DNA of 64,000 nt from Acrocarpospora macrocephala (GCF_009687865.1 NZ_BLAE01000050.1:17577-81576), one strand, 5' to 3'; counted from the first letter of the stretch, positions 51,218-60,390 are shown. Made by a program: numbers and translations. The notes: generated from the letters alone by a model not told the origin.

Positions 51218-53173
51218 CTATTTGGCGTCTGCGTAGCAGGAGACGGCGATGGCTTCCATGGGGAAGCGGACGGGGGTTTCGCCGAAGAGGAGGCGGGTGG
51301 CTTCGTCGGCGGCGGAGGTGATGGCGGCCTGGACGGTGGTGGTTTGGGGGAGGGGGCAGTGGACCATGACCTCGTCGTGTTGGAAGAAGACGATTCTGGC
51401 GGGGTCGGGGAGGTGGTTGCGGAGGATGGCCATCAGGGTGGCGGCCCATTCGGCGGCGGTGGCCTGGACGACGAAGTTGCGGGTGAACCTGCCGCGGTCG
51501 CGGGCCGCGCGGGTGCCTTCGGGGCCGGAGACGAGCTCGCGCCAGCGCGCGGACGGGGGCGGCGAGGTGCGGCCGAGCCAGGATCGCACCAGGCGGCCCT
51601 CCTCACCGGCGCGGGCGGCGTCCTCGACGAAGGCGTACGCCTGGGGGAAACGTTGCCGCATCACCGCCAGCAGTTTGGGGGCGTCGCCGCTGGTCCCGCC
51701 GTACATGGCGGAGAGCATGGCGATCTTGGCGGCGTCGCGCTGGCCGCCGAAGGCCTTGGCCAGCGCGGCGTAGAGGTCGATCTCTCCGGCCGCCCTGGCC
51801 AGCCCGCCGTCCCCGGCCATGGCGGCGAGCACTCTGGGCTCCAGCTGCGCGGCGTCGGCCACCACGAGGGTCCAGCCCTCGTCGGCGACGACGGCCCGGC
51901 GCATCAGTTTCGGAATCTGCAACGCCCCTCCGCCGCTGGTCGCCCACCGCCCGCTGACCACACCGCCGACCACATATTCGGCCCGGAACCGATCCCCCTT
52001 CACCCACTGATCAGCCCAAACCCACCCGTGAAAGCTGTAGAGCCGAGCCAGCTCCTTGTACGCCAAGAGTGGCTTCACGCCCGGATGATCAACCTGCTTG
52101 AGCACCCAGGACCGCGTGGACGCCACCGTCACCCCCGCCGCCTTGAACGCCTTCACGATCTGCTGTGGCGAATCCGGATTGACCGGCTGCCCGAACGCCG
52201 CCGCCACCTCATCGGCCAGCGCCTGCAACTTCGACGGCCGCATCCCGTGCGCCGGCCGGGCCCCCAGCAGCTCGGTCAGCAACGCGTCGTGCACGGACTC
52301 GCGCCACGGCATCCCGAAGAACCCCATCTCCGCCGCGATCAACGCCCCCGCCGACTCCGCGGCTACCAGCAACCGGAACCGCCCCGGCTCCGCCAGCCGC
52401 CCGATCCGTTCAAGCTGATCGCGATAGACCTCCGCCACCAGCTCGGCCTCGTCCACCCCGAACCCGGTCTCCCGAGGCTCAGCCTCGAACAGGATCCCCT
52501 GACCTCCCTCGGCCACCGCCTCCCGATCCTCCGGCACCGGCAGCCCATGCAACCGCGCATAAGCCGCCTCAGCCGACCGAGGCTCCCCGAACCGCCCCTC
52601 AGCCCCCAGCAACAACGCCTCGGTCAGCGCGACATCATGACACCGCCCAACCCGCACCCCTCGGGCCAGAATCCCCGGATAAACCCTCCGCGCATCCCCC
52701 CAAACCCACCGAACCCCACCGGCCCCCCGCTGCCCGACTCCTCCAGCGTCCCCACCCAACTCCACGCCGCCCTGGGAAGTCCCCCCACCACCAAGTCCGA
52801 GTTCCCGCGCAGCCCTCTCCCGGGGAACACCCAGCCCCGCAACCCCCTCCCAGGAAGCGCCCAATCCCGCAACCCCCTCCCGGGAAGCGCCCAACCCCGC
52901 AACCCCCTCCCGGGAAGCGCCCAACCCCGCAACCCCCTCCCGGGAAGCGCCCAACCCCGCAACCCCCTCGCGGAGAACGCCCAACCCCGGAACCGGCTCC
53001 ACGGAATCACCCGGGTTGCGATCTCCTCTGGACCACGCGCGGATCGTCTCGGCATCCCCTGCGGACCACGCGCGGATCGTCTCGGCCAGATCCGGGACAC
53101 GTGTGGCGGCGCCGCCCTCGGGCCGGATGGTCCCCCCTGGGCCCTCCGGGTCTCCCGCCACCACCACGTGCAT
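51218..53173 (-). CDS. DNA polymerase I-like protein (3'-5' exonuclease/polymerase family)
   Basis: 651 residues from ATG at 53173. Family A polymerase motifs are present: motif A VVADAAQLEPRVLAAMAG (about 437-454), motif B RDAAKIAMLSAMYGGTSG (near 478) and motif C FFQHDEVMVH (near 600, catalytic Asp-Glu). The N-terminal part is a degenerate exonuclease-like domain without the usual carboxylate set that I can find. Into it is inserted a decapeptide repeat, Glu-Gly-Val-Ala-Gly-Leu-Gly-Ala-Ser-Arg, of six copies (about residues 60-118). This shorter actinobacterial PolA relative exists beside the main PolA. Its role is probably repair or mutagenic synthesis, not established. Confidence 0.9.
   Translation of the reverse strand: MHVVVAGDPEGPGGTIRPEGGAATRVPDLAETIRAWSAGDAETIRAWSRGDRNPGDSVEPVPGLGVLREGVAGLGASREGVAGLGASREGVAGLGASREGVAGLGASWEGVAGLGVPRERAARELGLGGGGTSQGGVELGGDAGGVGQRGAGGVRWVWGDARRVYPGILARGVRVGRCHDVALTEALLLGAEGRFGEPRSAEAAYARLHGLPVPEDREAVAEGGQGILFEAEPRETGFGVDEAELVAEVYRDQLERIGRLAEPGRFRLLVAAESAGALIAAEMGFFGMPWRESVHDALLTELLGARPAHGMRPSKLQALADEVAAAFGQPVNPDSPQQIVKAFKAAGVTVASTRSWVLKQVDHPGVKPLLAYKELARLYSFHGWVWADQWVKGDRFRAEYVVGGVVSGRWATSGGGALQIPKLMRRAVVADEGWTLVVADAAQLEPRVLAAMAGDGGLARAAGEIDLYAALAKAFGGQRDAAKIAMLSAMYGGTSGDAPKLLAVMRQRFPQAYAFVEDAARAGEEGRLVRSWLGRTSPPPSARWRELVSGPEGTRAARDRGRFTRNFVVQATAAEWAATLMAILRNHLPDPARIVFFQHDEVMVHCPLPQTTTVQAAITSAADEATRLLFGETPVRFPMEAIAVSCYADAK
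52817..52996. repeat. 30-bp in-frame minisatellite, 6 units
   Basis: Six 30-bp units start at 52817, 52847, 52877, 52907, 52937 and 52967. The third to fifth are identical (CTCCCGGGAAGCGCCCAACC then CCGCAACCCC) and the outer units differ by several bases. They encode the decapeptide repeat in the polymerase-like protein. Identity of the inner units suggests recent expansion. Confidence 0.95.
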
Positions 53174-53255
53174 GACTCCAGAGTGCCAGGTGGCACCGAC
53201 AATCCACTGATGACCATCAGCCCACCCAGCGGACGGCGGAAAGGATCTTGGTTAC

Positions 53256-53366
53256 CGCAGGGCGGCTGCGAGTAGGAACAGCGAGCCTGCGCGGTACGAG
53301 ACCTGTGGGTAGAAACAGGACGCTCGTGGGGTAGGAGACCTGCGGGAAGAAACAGAACGCCTGTGG
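53256..53366. repeat. 37-bp tandem repeats upstream of the leucine-rich-repeat gene
   Basis: 53293-53329 and 53330-53366 are imperfect copies (GGTACGAGACCTGTGGGTAG versus GGTAGGAGACCTGCGGGAAG), and 53256-53292 is a weaker third copy. The array ends at a GTG (53363) that could be mistaken for the gene start. Nothing else is seen in the 53174-53392 gap. Confidence 0.7.
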
Positions 53367-53392
53367 CAAGAGAATCGAGGACAGGGAAGGTT

Positions 53393-54373
53393 ATGGCTGG
53401 GGCGATCGACCAGGCGATAGCGACCGTACGAGCCAGTAGCGGCACCGCGCTGGATCTGTCCGGACTCCGGTTTCGCAAACTACGCGAATCCGTGCGCGAT
53501 CTCACCACGCTGACCCATCTGGACCTGTCCTCCAACCAGCTCGCCACGCTCCCGGACTGGATCGGCGAGCTCACCGCCCTGACCGAGCTCGACCTCCGCG
53601 GCAACGCGCTCACCGAACTGCCGCAGACCATCGGAAACCTCACCGCCCTCACCCGGCTCGACCTACGGGACAACCGGCTGACCGGACTACCGGACCCGAT
53701 TGGAAACCTCACCGCGCTCGCCGAACTCGATCTTTACGGCAACACGCTCACCGAGCTTCCGGAGGCCATCGGGAACCTCACCGCCCTCACCCGGCTCAAC
53801 CTGTGGAACAGCCGCCTGACCGGACTGCCGGACTCCATGGCCAACCTCACCCGGCTGAGATTCCTTGAGCTTTCCCACAACCGGCTCACCGCCCTGCCCA
53901 GCTGGGTGGGCGAGCTCACCGCCCTGACCGAACTCCGGCTGATCCACAACAGGCTGACCAGCCTGCCGGACGCGATCGGGAACCTGCGCTCTCTCACCGT
54001 TCTGGACGCGGCACGCAACAAGCTGACCGCGCTGCCCGACTCGATCGGCGAGCTGACCGCGCTCACCAAACTCGACCTGTGGTCCTGCGACCTCCAAGAG
54101 CTCCCCGACTCGATCGGAAAGCTGACCGCCCTCACCGAACTCGACGTGGCGAACAACCACCTGACCGGACTACCGGACACCATCGGAAACCTGACCTCCC
54201 TCAGGAAGCTCAGTGCCTATCGCAACAAGCTGCGCCGGTTGCCGGACTCGATCGGAAGCCTCACCGCCCTCACCCGCCTCGACCTGAGCCTGAACGAGCT
54301 GACCGAACTGCCCGAGTCGATCGCGGGCCACACCGGCCTCGACGTGGGCGGCAACGCGATCGCCGGATACTAA
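53393..54373 (+). CDS. Leucine-rich-repeat protein
   Basis: 326 residues from ATG at 53393, with AGGGAAGG just upstream; a GTG at 53363 is inside a DNA repeat and less likely. After about 50 residues come roughly eleven 23-residue leucine-rich repeats of the form LTALTELDLRGNALTELPQT followed by IGN. The small-residue, LP-ending type resembles the bacterial LRR class shared with plant Ras-group and effector proteins. There is no signal peptide, membrane segment, kinase or NTPase domain. The protein probably binds another protein in the cytoplasm. The 3' end is duplicated downstream. Confidence 0.92.
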   Translation: MAGAIDQAIATVRASSGTALDLSGLRFRKLRESVRDLTTLTHLDLSSNQLATLPDWIGELTALTELDLRGNALTELPQTIGNLTALTRLDLRDNRLTGLPDPIGNLTALAELDLYGNTLTELPEAIGNLTALTRLNLWNSRLTGLPDSMANLTRLRFLELSHNRLTALPSWVGELTALTELRLIHNRLTSLPDAIGNLRSLTVLDAARNKLTALPDSIGELTALTKLDLWSCDLQELPDSIGKLTALTELDVANNHLTGLPDTIGNLTSLRKLSAYRNKLRRLPDSIGSLTALTRLDLSLNELTELPESIAGHTGLDVGGNAIAGY

Positions 54374-54545
54374 TCCCGTCCCATCAAAGGCCGCATAGCC
54401 GCCAACTGACCGCGCGGCTGTCCAGATCACGAATTCCCTCCCGTCCGGTGACGCCACACAGGCGTGAAATCTGGGCCGGGTTGCCGCCAACGCCGGGTCT
54501 CTGTCGCGCCCGGGGGTCGTCATTTCCGGTCAGCGGGCTCCTCCT

Positions 54546-54688
54546 GGGAGGGGATCTTGACCTCGTCTTCCAAAGGTGGGTTGAGTTCCTGGGCGAAGCA
54601 GCGATGCGGAGTTCGTCGCCCCCGACAGGCGATCGCGGGCCGCACTGAGCTCGACATGCGCGGCAACACGCACGCCGGATAGCAATCC
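54546..54688. repeat. Duplicated remnants of the LRR and phosphoesterase 3' ends
   Basis: 54546-54630 is a diverged, internally deleted copy of the phosphoesterase 3' end (54702 to about 54806): GATCTTGACCTCGTCTTCCA matches GATCTTGATCTCGTCTTCCA. It is joined directly to 54630-54688, a copy of the LRR gene's last bases (54318-54376), including a GCCGGATAG-type stop. The order is therefore LRR end, spacer, phosphoesterase-end copy, LRR-end copy, intact phosphoesterase. The 54377-54545 spacer holds no gene. Confidence 0.75.
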
Positions 54689-54691
54689 TCC

Positions 54692-56203
54692 TCAGGTGAC
54701 CGGGAGGGGGATCTTGATCTCGTCTTCCAAGGGGGGGTTGAGTTCCTGGGCTAGGCAGCCGGTGGCGGCGAAGCAGCGGATGCGGAGTTCGTCGTTCGCG
54801 ACGGAGAGGTGGAGGAAGCTTTTGAAGAAGGGTGGGGTGTCCCAGTCGGAGAGTTCGGAGATCCAGCGGTGGAAGAAGCGGCCGACGGGGAGGCTGAGGG
54901 GGAAGGGCCAGGCGCCGAGGATGCGGGCGGCCCACTTCATGCGGCTGGTGATGGGGACGGGCTCGGTCATGTCGCGGGGCGGGGTGTTGCCGACGCGTTG
55001 GGACATCAGAGCCAGGCCCTGGTCGGGGGTGAGGTAGAGCCATTTCATCCGTAAGCGGCGGCTGTAGAGCAGGCTGTAGAAGGAGAGCGAGTCGCCGCGC
55101 AGGGGGTAGCACTTGAAGGCGTCCTCGGGGACGCGGGTGACCCGGGGGATGGTGTGGGTGGCGTGCATGAACGCGCCGCCGCCGCCCGCGACCAGGTATT
55201 GGATGACGCGGTCGCCGACCTTGACCGGGAAACGCTGGTAATTGTGCACATCACCGCCGATGGCGGCCAGGTAGTTGTGCTGCGGAGCGGTGACGATCTC
55301 GTCCACGGTGCCGCCGCCCTCGATGGGGCAGGGCTTGTAGTCGTCGCGGACGTAGATGGGCTTGCCGGTGATGAGGATCTTGGGGCGCGGGTCGGCGGAG
55401 ACGTGGCGCAGCCATTCGCCCTGCTCGCGGTCGAGGGTGCCGCGGATCCCGGTGTCGATGCCGACGACCAGGAGGCGGCCGAGGTCGAGCACCCAGTACG
55501 GCGCCGGCTGCACCGCCTGCTGGGACGGCCGCCCGCGCAGCTTCCAGGCTTCCGCCAGGGCGGGTTCGTCGATCGCCTCAGGCTTCTTCCAGAGCAGGCC
55601 GCGCAGCCCGGCCGGAGACAGCCGGAAGCCCTCCCCCTGCACCTGCAGCGGCTTGGACCCGCAGAACACCCGCATGAACCCGCCAAGCCCGTCATACCAG
55701 TCGTGATTGCCGGGGATGGCGTAGATGGGGGCGTCGTAATCCTTGAATGGGCGGAAGAACTTGTCGCCGTAGTCGCTGGCCGCGCCGGTCGGGTAGATGA
55801 CGTCGCTGGCGATGACCGCGAACGAGGTGTCCGCGCCGAGTTTCAGCAGGCCGGGCACGACCGCGTACTGCGAGGCGTCGCCTTCGCCGGTGTCGCCGAT
55901 GACCAGGAAGGAGAAGTCCTGGCCGACCTCGCGCGTGATCCGGAAGTCGGGGTCGGCGCCGTTCTCCCGCTGGGAGGCCACCCAGCGGCGCCGTACCTCA
56001 GTGGAGGGGTCGCCGAAGAGCCCGGCCAGGATCTCGTTCCTGGAGCGCCACAGCGTGCGCGGGTTGAGCCAGGTGAAGGTGTCCTTGCTGGGGCGCAGCG
56101 CCTCGAAGGTGCCGATCTGCTGGCCGTCCCAGCCCGCGCCCTCCTCGGACACCCGGGACGAACCCTGTTTCCCCCGCGCCGCCGCGACGTCGACCGTGAC
56201 CAT
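54692..56203 (-). CDS. Calcineurin-like metallophosphoesterase
   Basis: 503 residues. Metal-binding motifs appear in order: FLVIGDTGEGDASQYAVVPG (first Asp, about residue 103), VIASDVIYPTG (in place of the usual GD), IPGNHDWYDGLG (GNHD block, near 165), and AAIGGDVHNYQRF (GGDxHxY block, near 315). The C-terminal 150 residues have hydrophobic patches (KWAARILGAWPFPLSLPVGR) and may dock to membrane. The family hydrolyses phosphomono- or diesters with two metal ions; the substrate is unknown. It ends DEIKIPLPVT next to the duplicated junction. It lies 20 bp downstream of the FAD-oxidase gene, on the same strand, and probably shares its transcript. Confidence 0.9.
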   Translation of the reverse strand: MVTVDVAAARGKQGSSRVSEEGAGWDGQQIGTFEALRPSKDTFTWLNPRTLWRSRNEILAGLFGDPSTEVRRRWVASQRENGADPDFRITREVGQDFSFLVIGDTGEGDASQYAVVPGLLKLGADTSFAVIASDVIYPTGAASDYGDKFFRPFKDYDAPIYAIPGNHDWYDGLGGFMRVFCGSKPLQVQGEGFRLSPAGLRGLLWKKPEAIDEPALAEAWKLRGRPSQQAVQPAPYWVLDLGRLLVVGIDTGIRGTLDREQGEWLRHVSADPRPKILITGKPIYVRDDYKPCPIEGGGTVDEIVTAPQHNYLAAIGGDVHNYQRFPVKVGDRVIQYLVAGGGGAFMHATHTIPRVTRVPEDAFKCYPLRGDSLSFYSLLYSRRLRMKWLYLTPDQGLALMSQRVGNTPPRDMTEPVPITSRMKWAARILGAWPFPLSLPVGRFFHRWISELSDWDTPPFFKSFLHLSVANDELRIRCFAATGCLAQELNPPLEDEIKIPLPVT

Positions 56204-56222
56204 GAATCAATCTTGGCCCTTC

Positions 56223-57818
56223 CTAGGGGATCAGGACACCCGGGTTGAGAATCCCGTAAGGATCGAGTCGCCCCTTGATCGCGCGGACGATCTCCACGCC
56301 GAGGTCGCCGATCTCGCTGGCGTAGGCGGCCCGGTGGTCGCGGCCGACGCCGTGGTGGTGGGAGATGGTGCCGCCGGTGAGGACGATGGCCTTGTTGACG
56401 GCTTTCTTGGCACGGTCCCACTGGGCGAGGGGATCTTCGTCTTGGGCGGCGACCACGGTGAAGTAGAGGGACGCGCCGGTGGCGTACACGTGGGAGACGT
56501 GGCACATCACCAGGGGGTCGTCGAGCGTGGCGCGTAGCGCGAGCCGTACGGCGTCGTAGAGGCGTGGTAAGTCCGCCCAGAAGCCTGCTGTCTCCAAAGT
56601 CTCCACGGTGGCGCCAGCGGCCAGCAGGGAATCGCGCAGGTATGGCGCGGCGTAGCGGCCCTCGTTCCAGCGGTCGCCGGGTTCGGTACCCCGATATGTC
56701 CCGCCAAGTTCGGACAGGATCGCGGCGACGGCCTCACGCCGGTGGGCCACGTCATCCTCCGAGCCCTCGAATCCGGTGATCATCGCGCAACCCGCCTCGG
56801 CCAGGGTGCCGAGTTCGGCCGGACGGGAGAGCCCGATCATGCTCTCCGTCTCGTCGGCGAGCCGGAACACCGTGGGCAGCGGCCCTTCCTGGGCGATACG
56901 CCGCATCGCCACCTGTCCGGCCGTGAACGAGTCGAACCGCCAGCCTTCGTACACCTTGGCCCGCGGCGCGGTCCTGACCCGCAGCTGGAGGGCGGTGATC
57001 ACGCCGAACGCGCCCTCGGAGCCGAGGATGACCTGGCGCAGGTCGGGGCCCGCCGCCGACTTGGGGGCCCGGCCGAGTTCGAGGGTGCCGCGCGGGGTGG
57101 CCACGGTGAGGCCGACCACCATGTCGTCGAAGCGGCCGTACCCGGCGGAGGCCTGGCCGGAGGAGCGGGCGGCGGCGAAACCGCCGAGGGTGGCGTACTC
57201 GTAGGACTGCGGGAAGTGGCCCAGGGTGAGCTCGTGCCTGGCCAGGATCTGCTCGGCCTGGGGGGCGCGCAGGCCGGGCTCGAACTCGGCGATCATGGAC
57301 ACCTTGTCCATGGAGAGCACCCGGTTGAGCCGGGCCAGGTCGAGGGCGATCACGCCGGTGAAGTTGGCCCGGGAGGCGACCAGGCCGCCGACCACGGAGG
57401 TGCCGCCGCCGAACGGGACCACCGCCACCCGGTGCTCGGCGCAGAGCTTGAGCAGGTCCAGGATCTCGCTGTGCGAGCCGGGCAGCACGACCGCGTCGGG
57501 CGCGTCCAAGCCGTCGCCGGCGCGCATCCGGAGCAGGTCGGGGGTGGACTTGCCGCGGGTGTGCCGGATCCTGGCGTCCTCGTCGCAGCGCACGTGCTCG
57601 TCGCCGACCAGCGTGCTCAGCCGGGTCATGACCGGCGCGGGGAGCGCCGAGATGGGCAGTTCGACCTCGCCGAAGCTGGCGGGCGGGTTCTCGGGATCGG
57701 TGACGCCCAGCAGGTCGCCGAGGAGCTTGCGGACCTTAGGCGGCAGCTCCCGCGCCTTCGCCGGATCCCCCCATCCCGACCAGAGCATGGGTTCTATGGC
57801 GGAGCTGGGAGTTTCCAC
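56223..57818 (-). CDS. FAD-binding oxidase, alkyldihydroxyacetonephosphate-synthase-like
   Basis: 531 residues from GTG at 57818, chosen because GAAAGG lies upstream and a longer frame would run into the divergent glpD. FAD-binding type 4 motifs: AVVPFGGGTSVVGGLVASRA, DLARLNRVLSMDKVSMIAEF, and EYATLGGFAAARSSGQASAG. The C-terminal GGTISHHHGVGRDHRAAYAS is the His-rich active-site block of alkylglycerone-phosphate synthases. In eukaryotes that enzyme makes ether-lipid precursors; bacterial homologues are often called FAD-linked oxidases of unknown substrate. Divergence from glpD, which handles glycerol 3-phosphate and yields dihydroxyacetone phosphate, is consistent with a glycerolipid role. Confidence 0.9.
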   Translation of the reverse strand: METPSSAIEPMLWSGWGDPAKARELPPKVRKLLGDLLGVTDPENPPASFGEVELPISALPAPVMTRLSTLVGDEHVRCDEDARIRHTRGKSTPDLLRMRAGDGLDAPDAVVLPGSHSEILDLLKLCAEHRVAVVPFGGGTSVVGGLVASRANFTGVIALDLARLNRVLSMDKVSMIAEFEPGLRAPQAEQILARHELTLGHFPQSYEYATLGGFAAARSSGQASAGYGRFDDMVVGLTVATPRGTLELGRAPKSAAGPDLRQVILGSEGAFGVITALQLRVRTAPRAKVYEGWRFDSFTAGQVAMRRIAQEGPLPTVFRLADETESMIGLSRPAELGTLAEAGCAMITGFEGSEDDVAHRREAVAAILSELGGTYRGTEPGDRWNEGRYAAPYLRDSLLAAGATVETLETAGFWADLPRLYDAVRLALRATLDDPLVMCHVSHVYATGASLYFTVVAAQDEDPLAQWDRAKKAVNKAIVLTGGTISHHHGVGRDHRAAYASEIGDLGVEIVRAIKGRLDPYGILNPGVLIP

Positions 57819-57876
57819 GGGGTCCGGCCTTTCGATTAGGTTACCAAAGAGTAATACGCGCGATTGAGGGATGACC

Positions 57877-59385
57877 ATGAACTCGCCGGACTCCTCGCTC
57901 AACGCCGCCCGCCGCGCCAGGGAACTGCTGGAGGTGCGGGAGCGGGTGGTGGACGTGCTCGTGGTCGGCCTCGGCGCGACCGGGGCGGGCGTGGCGCTGG
58001 ACGCGGCCTCGCGCGGGCTCTCCGTGGCGGCCATCGACGCGTACGACCTGGCGTTCGGCACCTCCCGATGGAGTTCGAAACTGATTCACGGCGGGCTGCG
58101 CTATCTGGCCAAGGGGCAGGTCGGGATCGCCAGGGAGAGCGCGGCCGAGCGCGGCATCCTGCTCCGGCACACGGCCCCGCATCTGGTGCAGGCGCATCCG
58201 TACCTGCTGCCGCTGACCGGGGACGTGTCCCGCGTCCAGGCCCGGCTGGCGATGACGGGCTACCGGCTCGGCGACGCGCTGCGCGTGACCGCGGGCACGC
58301 CACGGCGGCTGCTGCCAGGGCCGGCCCGGATCCCGGCGGGGCGGGCGCTGGATCTGGTGCCCGCACTCGACCCCAAGAACCTGCGCGGGGCGCTGCTGTC
58401 CTGGGACGGGCGGGTGGCCGACGACGCGCGGCTGGTGCTCGCGATCGCCAGGACCGCCGCCGCGCACGGCGCGCGCGTCCTGACCCGCTGCCGCGCGCTC
58501 GCGCTGAGCGGGGACGACGGGCAGGTACGCGACGAGCTCACCGGCCAGGAGTTCACCATCCGGGCCAAGGCGGTCGTCAACGCCACCGGCGTCTGGGCCG
58601 GCGGCCTGGTGCCCGGCGTGGAGCTGCGGCCGTCCCGGGGCACCCACCTGGTCCTGCGCCCGGGCACGCTGGGCACGCTGAGAGCGGGCCTGCACATCCC
58701 GATCCCTGGAGCGGGCAACCGATTCGCCCTGGTCCTCCCGCAACTCGACGGGCGCGTCTACGTGGGCCTCACCGACGAGCCGCTGGACGGGCCCGTCCCC
58801 GACGTCCCGGAAGCCCCCGAGAGCGACGTGAAGTTCCTCCTGGAGGTCCTGGGGTCGGTCCTGGCCGAGCCGCTGCGCCGGGACCAGGTGGCGAGCGCGT
58901 ACGCGGGCCTGCGCCCGCTCCTGGCCGCTGCCGGCGGCGGCACGGCCGACCTGTCCCGGCGGCACGCGGTGCTGCACTCCCCCGACGGCGTGGTGACCGT
59001 GGTCGGCGGCAAGCTCACCACCTACCGCCGGATGGCCGAGGACGCCGTCGACGCCACCGGCCTGCCCGCGCCGCGCAGCAGGACCGCCCGGCTGCCCCTG
59101 GTCGGCGCGACCCAGCGCGGCGACGGGGCCCCGCTCCGGCTGGTACGGCGGTACGGGTCGGAGGCGACAGCCGTACAGGACCTGATGGCGCGAGAGCCGG
59201 AGCTGGCCCGGCCGGTGGTCGAGGGCCTGGCGACCACGCGGGCCGAGCTGGTCTGGGCGGTCCGGCACGAGGGCGCCCTCGACCCCGATGACTTGCTGGA
59301 TCGCCGGACCAGGATCGGCCTGATCCCCGAGGACCGGGCCGCCGCGCTACCCATTGCGGCGGCGGTCTTCGCCAGCGAGGATTAA
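57877..59385 (+). CDS. glpD: Glycerol-3-phosphate dehydrogenase (FAD, aerobic)
   Basis: 502 residues from ATG at 57877, with GAGGG seven bases upstream; an ATG at 57871 directly abuts that site. The N-terminal FAD loop is VDVLVVGLGATGAGVALDAA. Substrate-domain blocks follow: TSRWSSKLIHGGLRYLAKGQ, AVVNATGVWAGGL, RPSRGTHLVLRPGTL and VVTVVGGKLTTYRRMAEDAV. It oxidises glycerol 3-phosphate to dihydroxyacetone phosphate at the membrane and feeds electrons to menaquinone. It shares a short divergent promoter region with the AGPS-like gene. No glpF or glpK is in the window. Confidence 0.94.
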   Translation: MNSPDSSLNAARRARELLEVRERVVDVLVVGLGATGAGVALDAASRGLSVAAIDAYDLAFGTSRWSSKLIHGGLRYLAKGQVGIARESAAERGILLRHTAPHLVQAHPYLLPLTGDVSRVQARLAMTGYRLGDALRVTAGTPRRLLPGPARIPAGRALDLVPALDPKNLRGALLSWDGRVADDARLVLAIARTAAAHGARVLTRCRALALSGDDGQVRDELTGQEFTIRAKAVVNATGVWAGGLVPGVELRPSRGTHLVLRPGTLGTLRAGLHIPIPGAGNRFALVLPQLDGRVYVGLTDEPLDGPVPDVPEAPESDVKFLLEVLGSVLAEPLRRDQVASAYAGLRPLLAAAGGGTADLSRRHAVLHSPDGVVTVVGGKLTTYRRMAEDAVDATGLPAPRSRTARLPLVGATQRGDGAPLRLVRRYGSEATAVQDLMAREPELARPVVEGLATTRAELVWAVRHEGALDPDDLLDRRTRIGLIPEDRAAALPIAAAVFASED

Positions 59386-59431
59386 AACCCCGGACCGGAT
59401 CCCGGTATACGGCAGGTTTGACAGGGCCCAC

Positions 59432-59450
59432 TAAGGTTAGGATTACCTAA
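59432..59450. promoter_or_regulatory. IdeR/DmdR (DtxR-family) iron box
   Basis: TAAGGTTAGGATTACCTAA matches the 19-bp IdeR/DmdR consensus TWAGGTTAGSCTWACCTWA at 18 positions. A TTGACA -35-like element lies at 59418-59423, so the box would cover the -10 region and iron-loaded repressor would block transcription. It is 35 bp before the sucrase/ferredoxin-like gene. Confidence 0.85.
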
Positions 59451-59484
59451 TTCTGAACGTCGCGCACAGGGGGGCGAACCGGGC

Positions 59485-60390
59485 ATGGCCAATGGGTGCG
59501 GGCATCCTGCCGCGCTGCACACCGGTGAAGCGCCCATCCTCGCGAGCGCGACGGTGGGCGCCCGGTTCTGGCTGCTCATCGAGCATTCCGGCCCCTGGGC
59601 GGCGTATCTGGACGAGTGCCGCCTGCCGGACAAGGTCCGGGCCCTGATCGACCGCGCGACCGCGCTCGGCGTGCGCCCCCAGCTCATTCGCAGGACCGGC
59701 CGCCGCAACGGTTCCGGCGGCCCGCTGCACGTTTTCGCGGGCTCCGCGGCCGGTGCCGAGCCCTGGCTGGCCGAGGGCCATTTTGACGACCCGGACGATC
59801 TTGACCTGGACGCACTCGTGCACGGAGTGGTTCCAGAGTCCTGCATACTTGTCAGTGAGCCGGTATTTCTGGTCTGCACGCACGCCAAGCGCAACGCGTG
59901 CTGTGCCCGCATTGGACTGCCGCTCGCGAGATTTCTCGACGAGCAACTACCCGGCCAGGTGTGGGAAACCACACATGTTGGCGGCGATCGATACGCCGCT
60001 AACCTCGTGTGCTTGCCACACGGGCTTTACTACGGCAGCATGTCTCAGGCTGCTGCGATCGCGGCGGCAAACGCGTACCGGCACGGCGAGGTCGTCCTCG
60101 ACCGCTTCCGGGGGCGCGCGGGTATCCCTGAGCCATCGCAAGCCGCCGAGCATTTTGTCCGGTCCCACACGGGCGAGCTCTCGGTCGGCGCAGTGGCCGT
60201 GGAATCCTCCCGGTCGAATGGCGACACCACGGTGTGCATTGTTGTTCGCAATGCACCCGCTGGATCGTCGCGATTTCGGGTAGTGGTCGAACCTGCGGTG
60301 TTCGCGGCACCGTGTGGTCTCGCCTGCGCCGAAGAGATCTCGACCTACAGGTTGGCCGAGCTGAGCTTGCTCACCCCGGCCTTGACCTGA
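59485..60390 (+). CDS. Sucrase/ferredoxin-like family protein, iron-regulated
   Basis: 301 residues from ATG at 59485. The thioredoxin-like ferredoxin fold shows FLVCTHAKRNACCARIGLPL (Cys ligands), then VWETTHVGGDRYAANLVCLP and HGLYYGSM, the signature of the Suc_Fer-like family. A later CGLAC pair is also present near residue 285. Proteins of this family are thought to bind [2Fe-2S] and, in actinobacteria, are commonly derepressed by iron starvation. An IdeR-type box lies in the promoter. A role in siderophore iron release or redox is plausible, not shown. Confidence 0.88.
   Translation: MANGCGHPAALHTGEAPILASATVGARFWLLIEHSGPWAAYLDECRLPDKVRALIDRATALGVRPQLIRRTGRRNGSGGPLHVFAGSAAGAEPWLAEGHFDDPDDLDLDALVHGVVPESCILVSEPVFLVCTHAKRNACCARIGLPLARFLDEQLPGQVWETTHVGGDRYAANLVCLPHGLYYGSMSQAAAIAAANAYRHGEVVLDRFRGRAGIPEPSQAAEHFVRSHTGELSVGAVAVESSRSNGDTTVCIVVRNAPAGSSRFRVVVEPAVFAAPCGLACAEEISTYRLAELSLLTPALT

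Noticed and set aside
51081-51449. 122-codon minus-strand frame rich in Pro and Arg
   Set aside because: It overlaps the 3' end of the polymerase-like gene in another frame and is low complexity.
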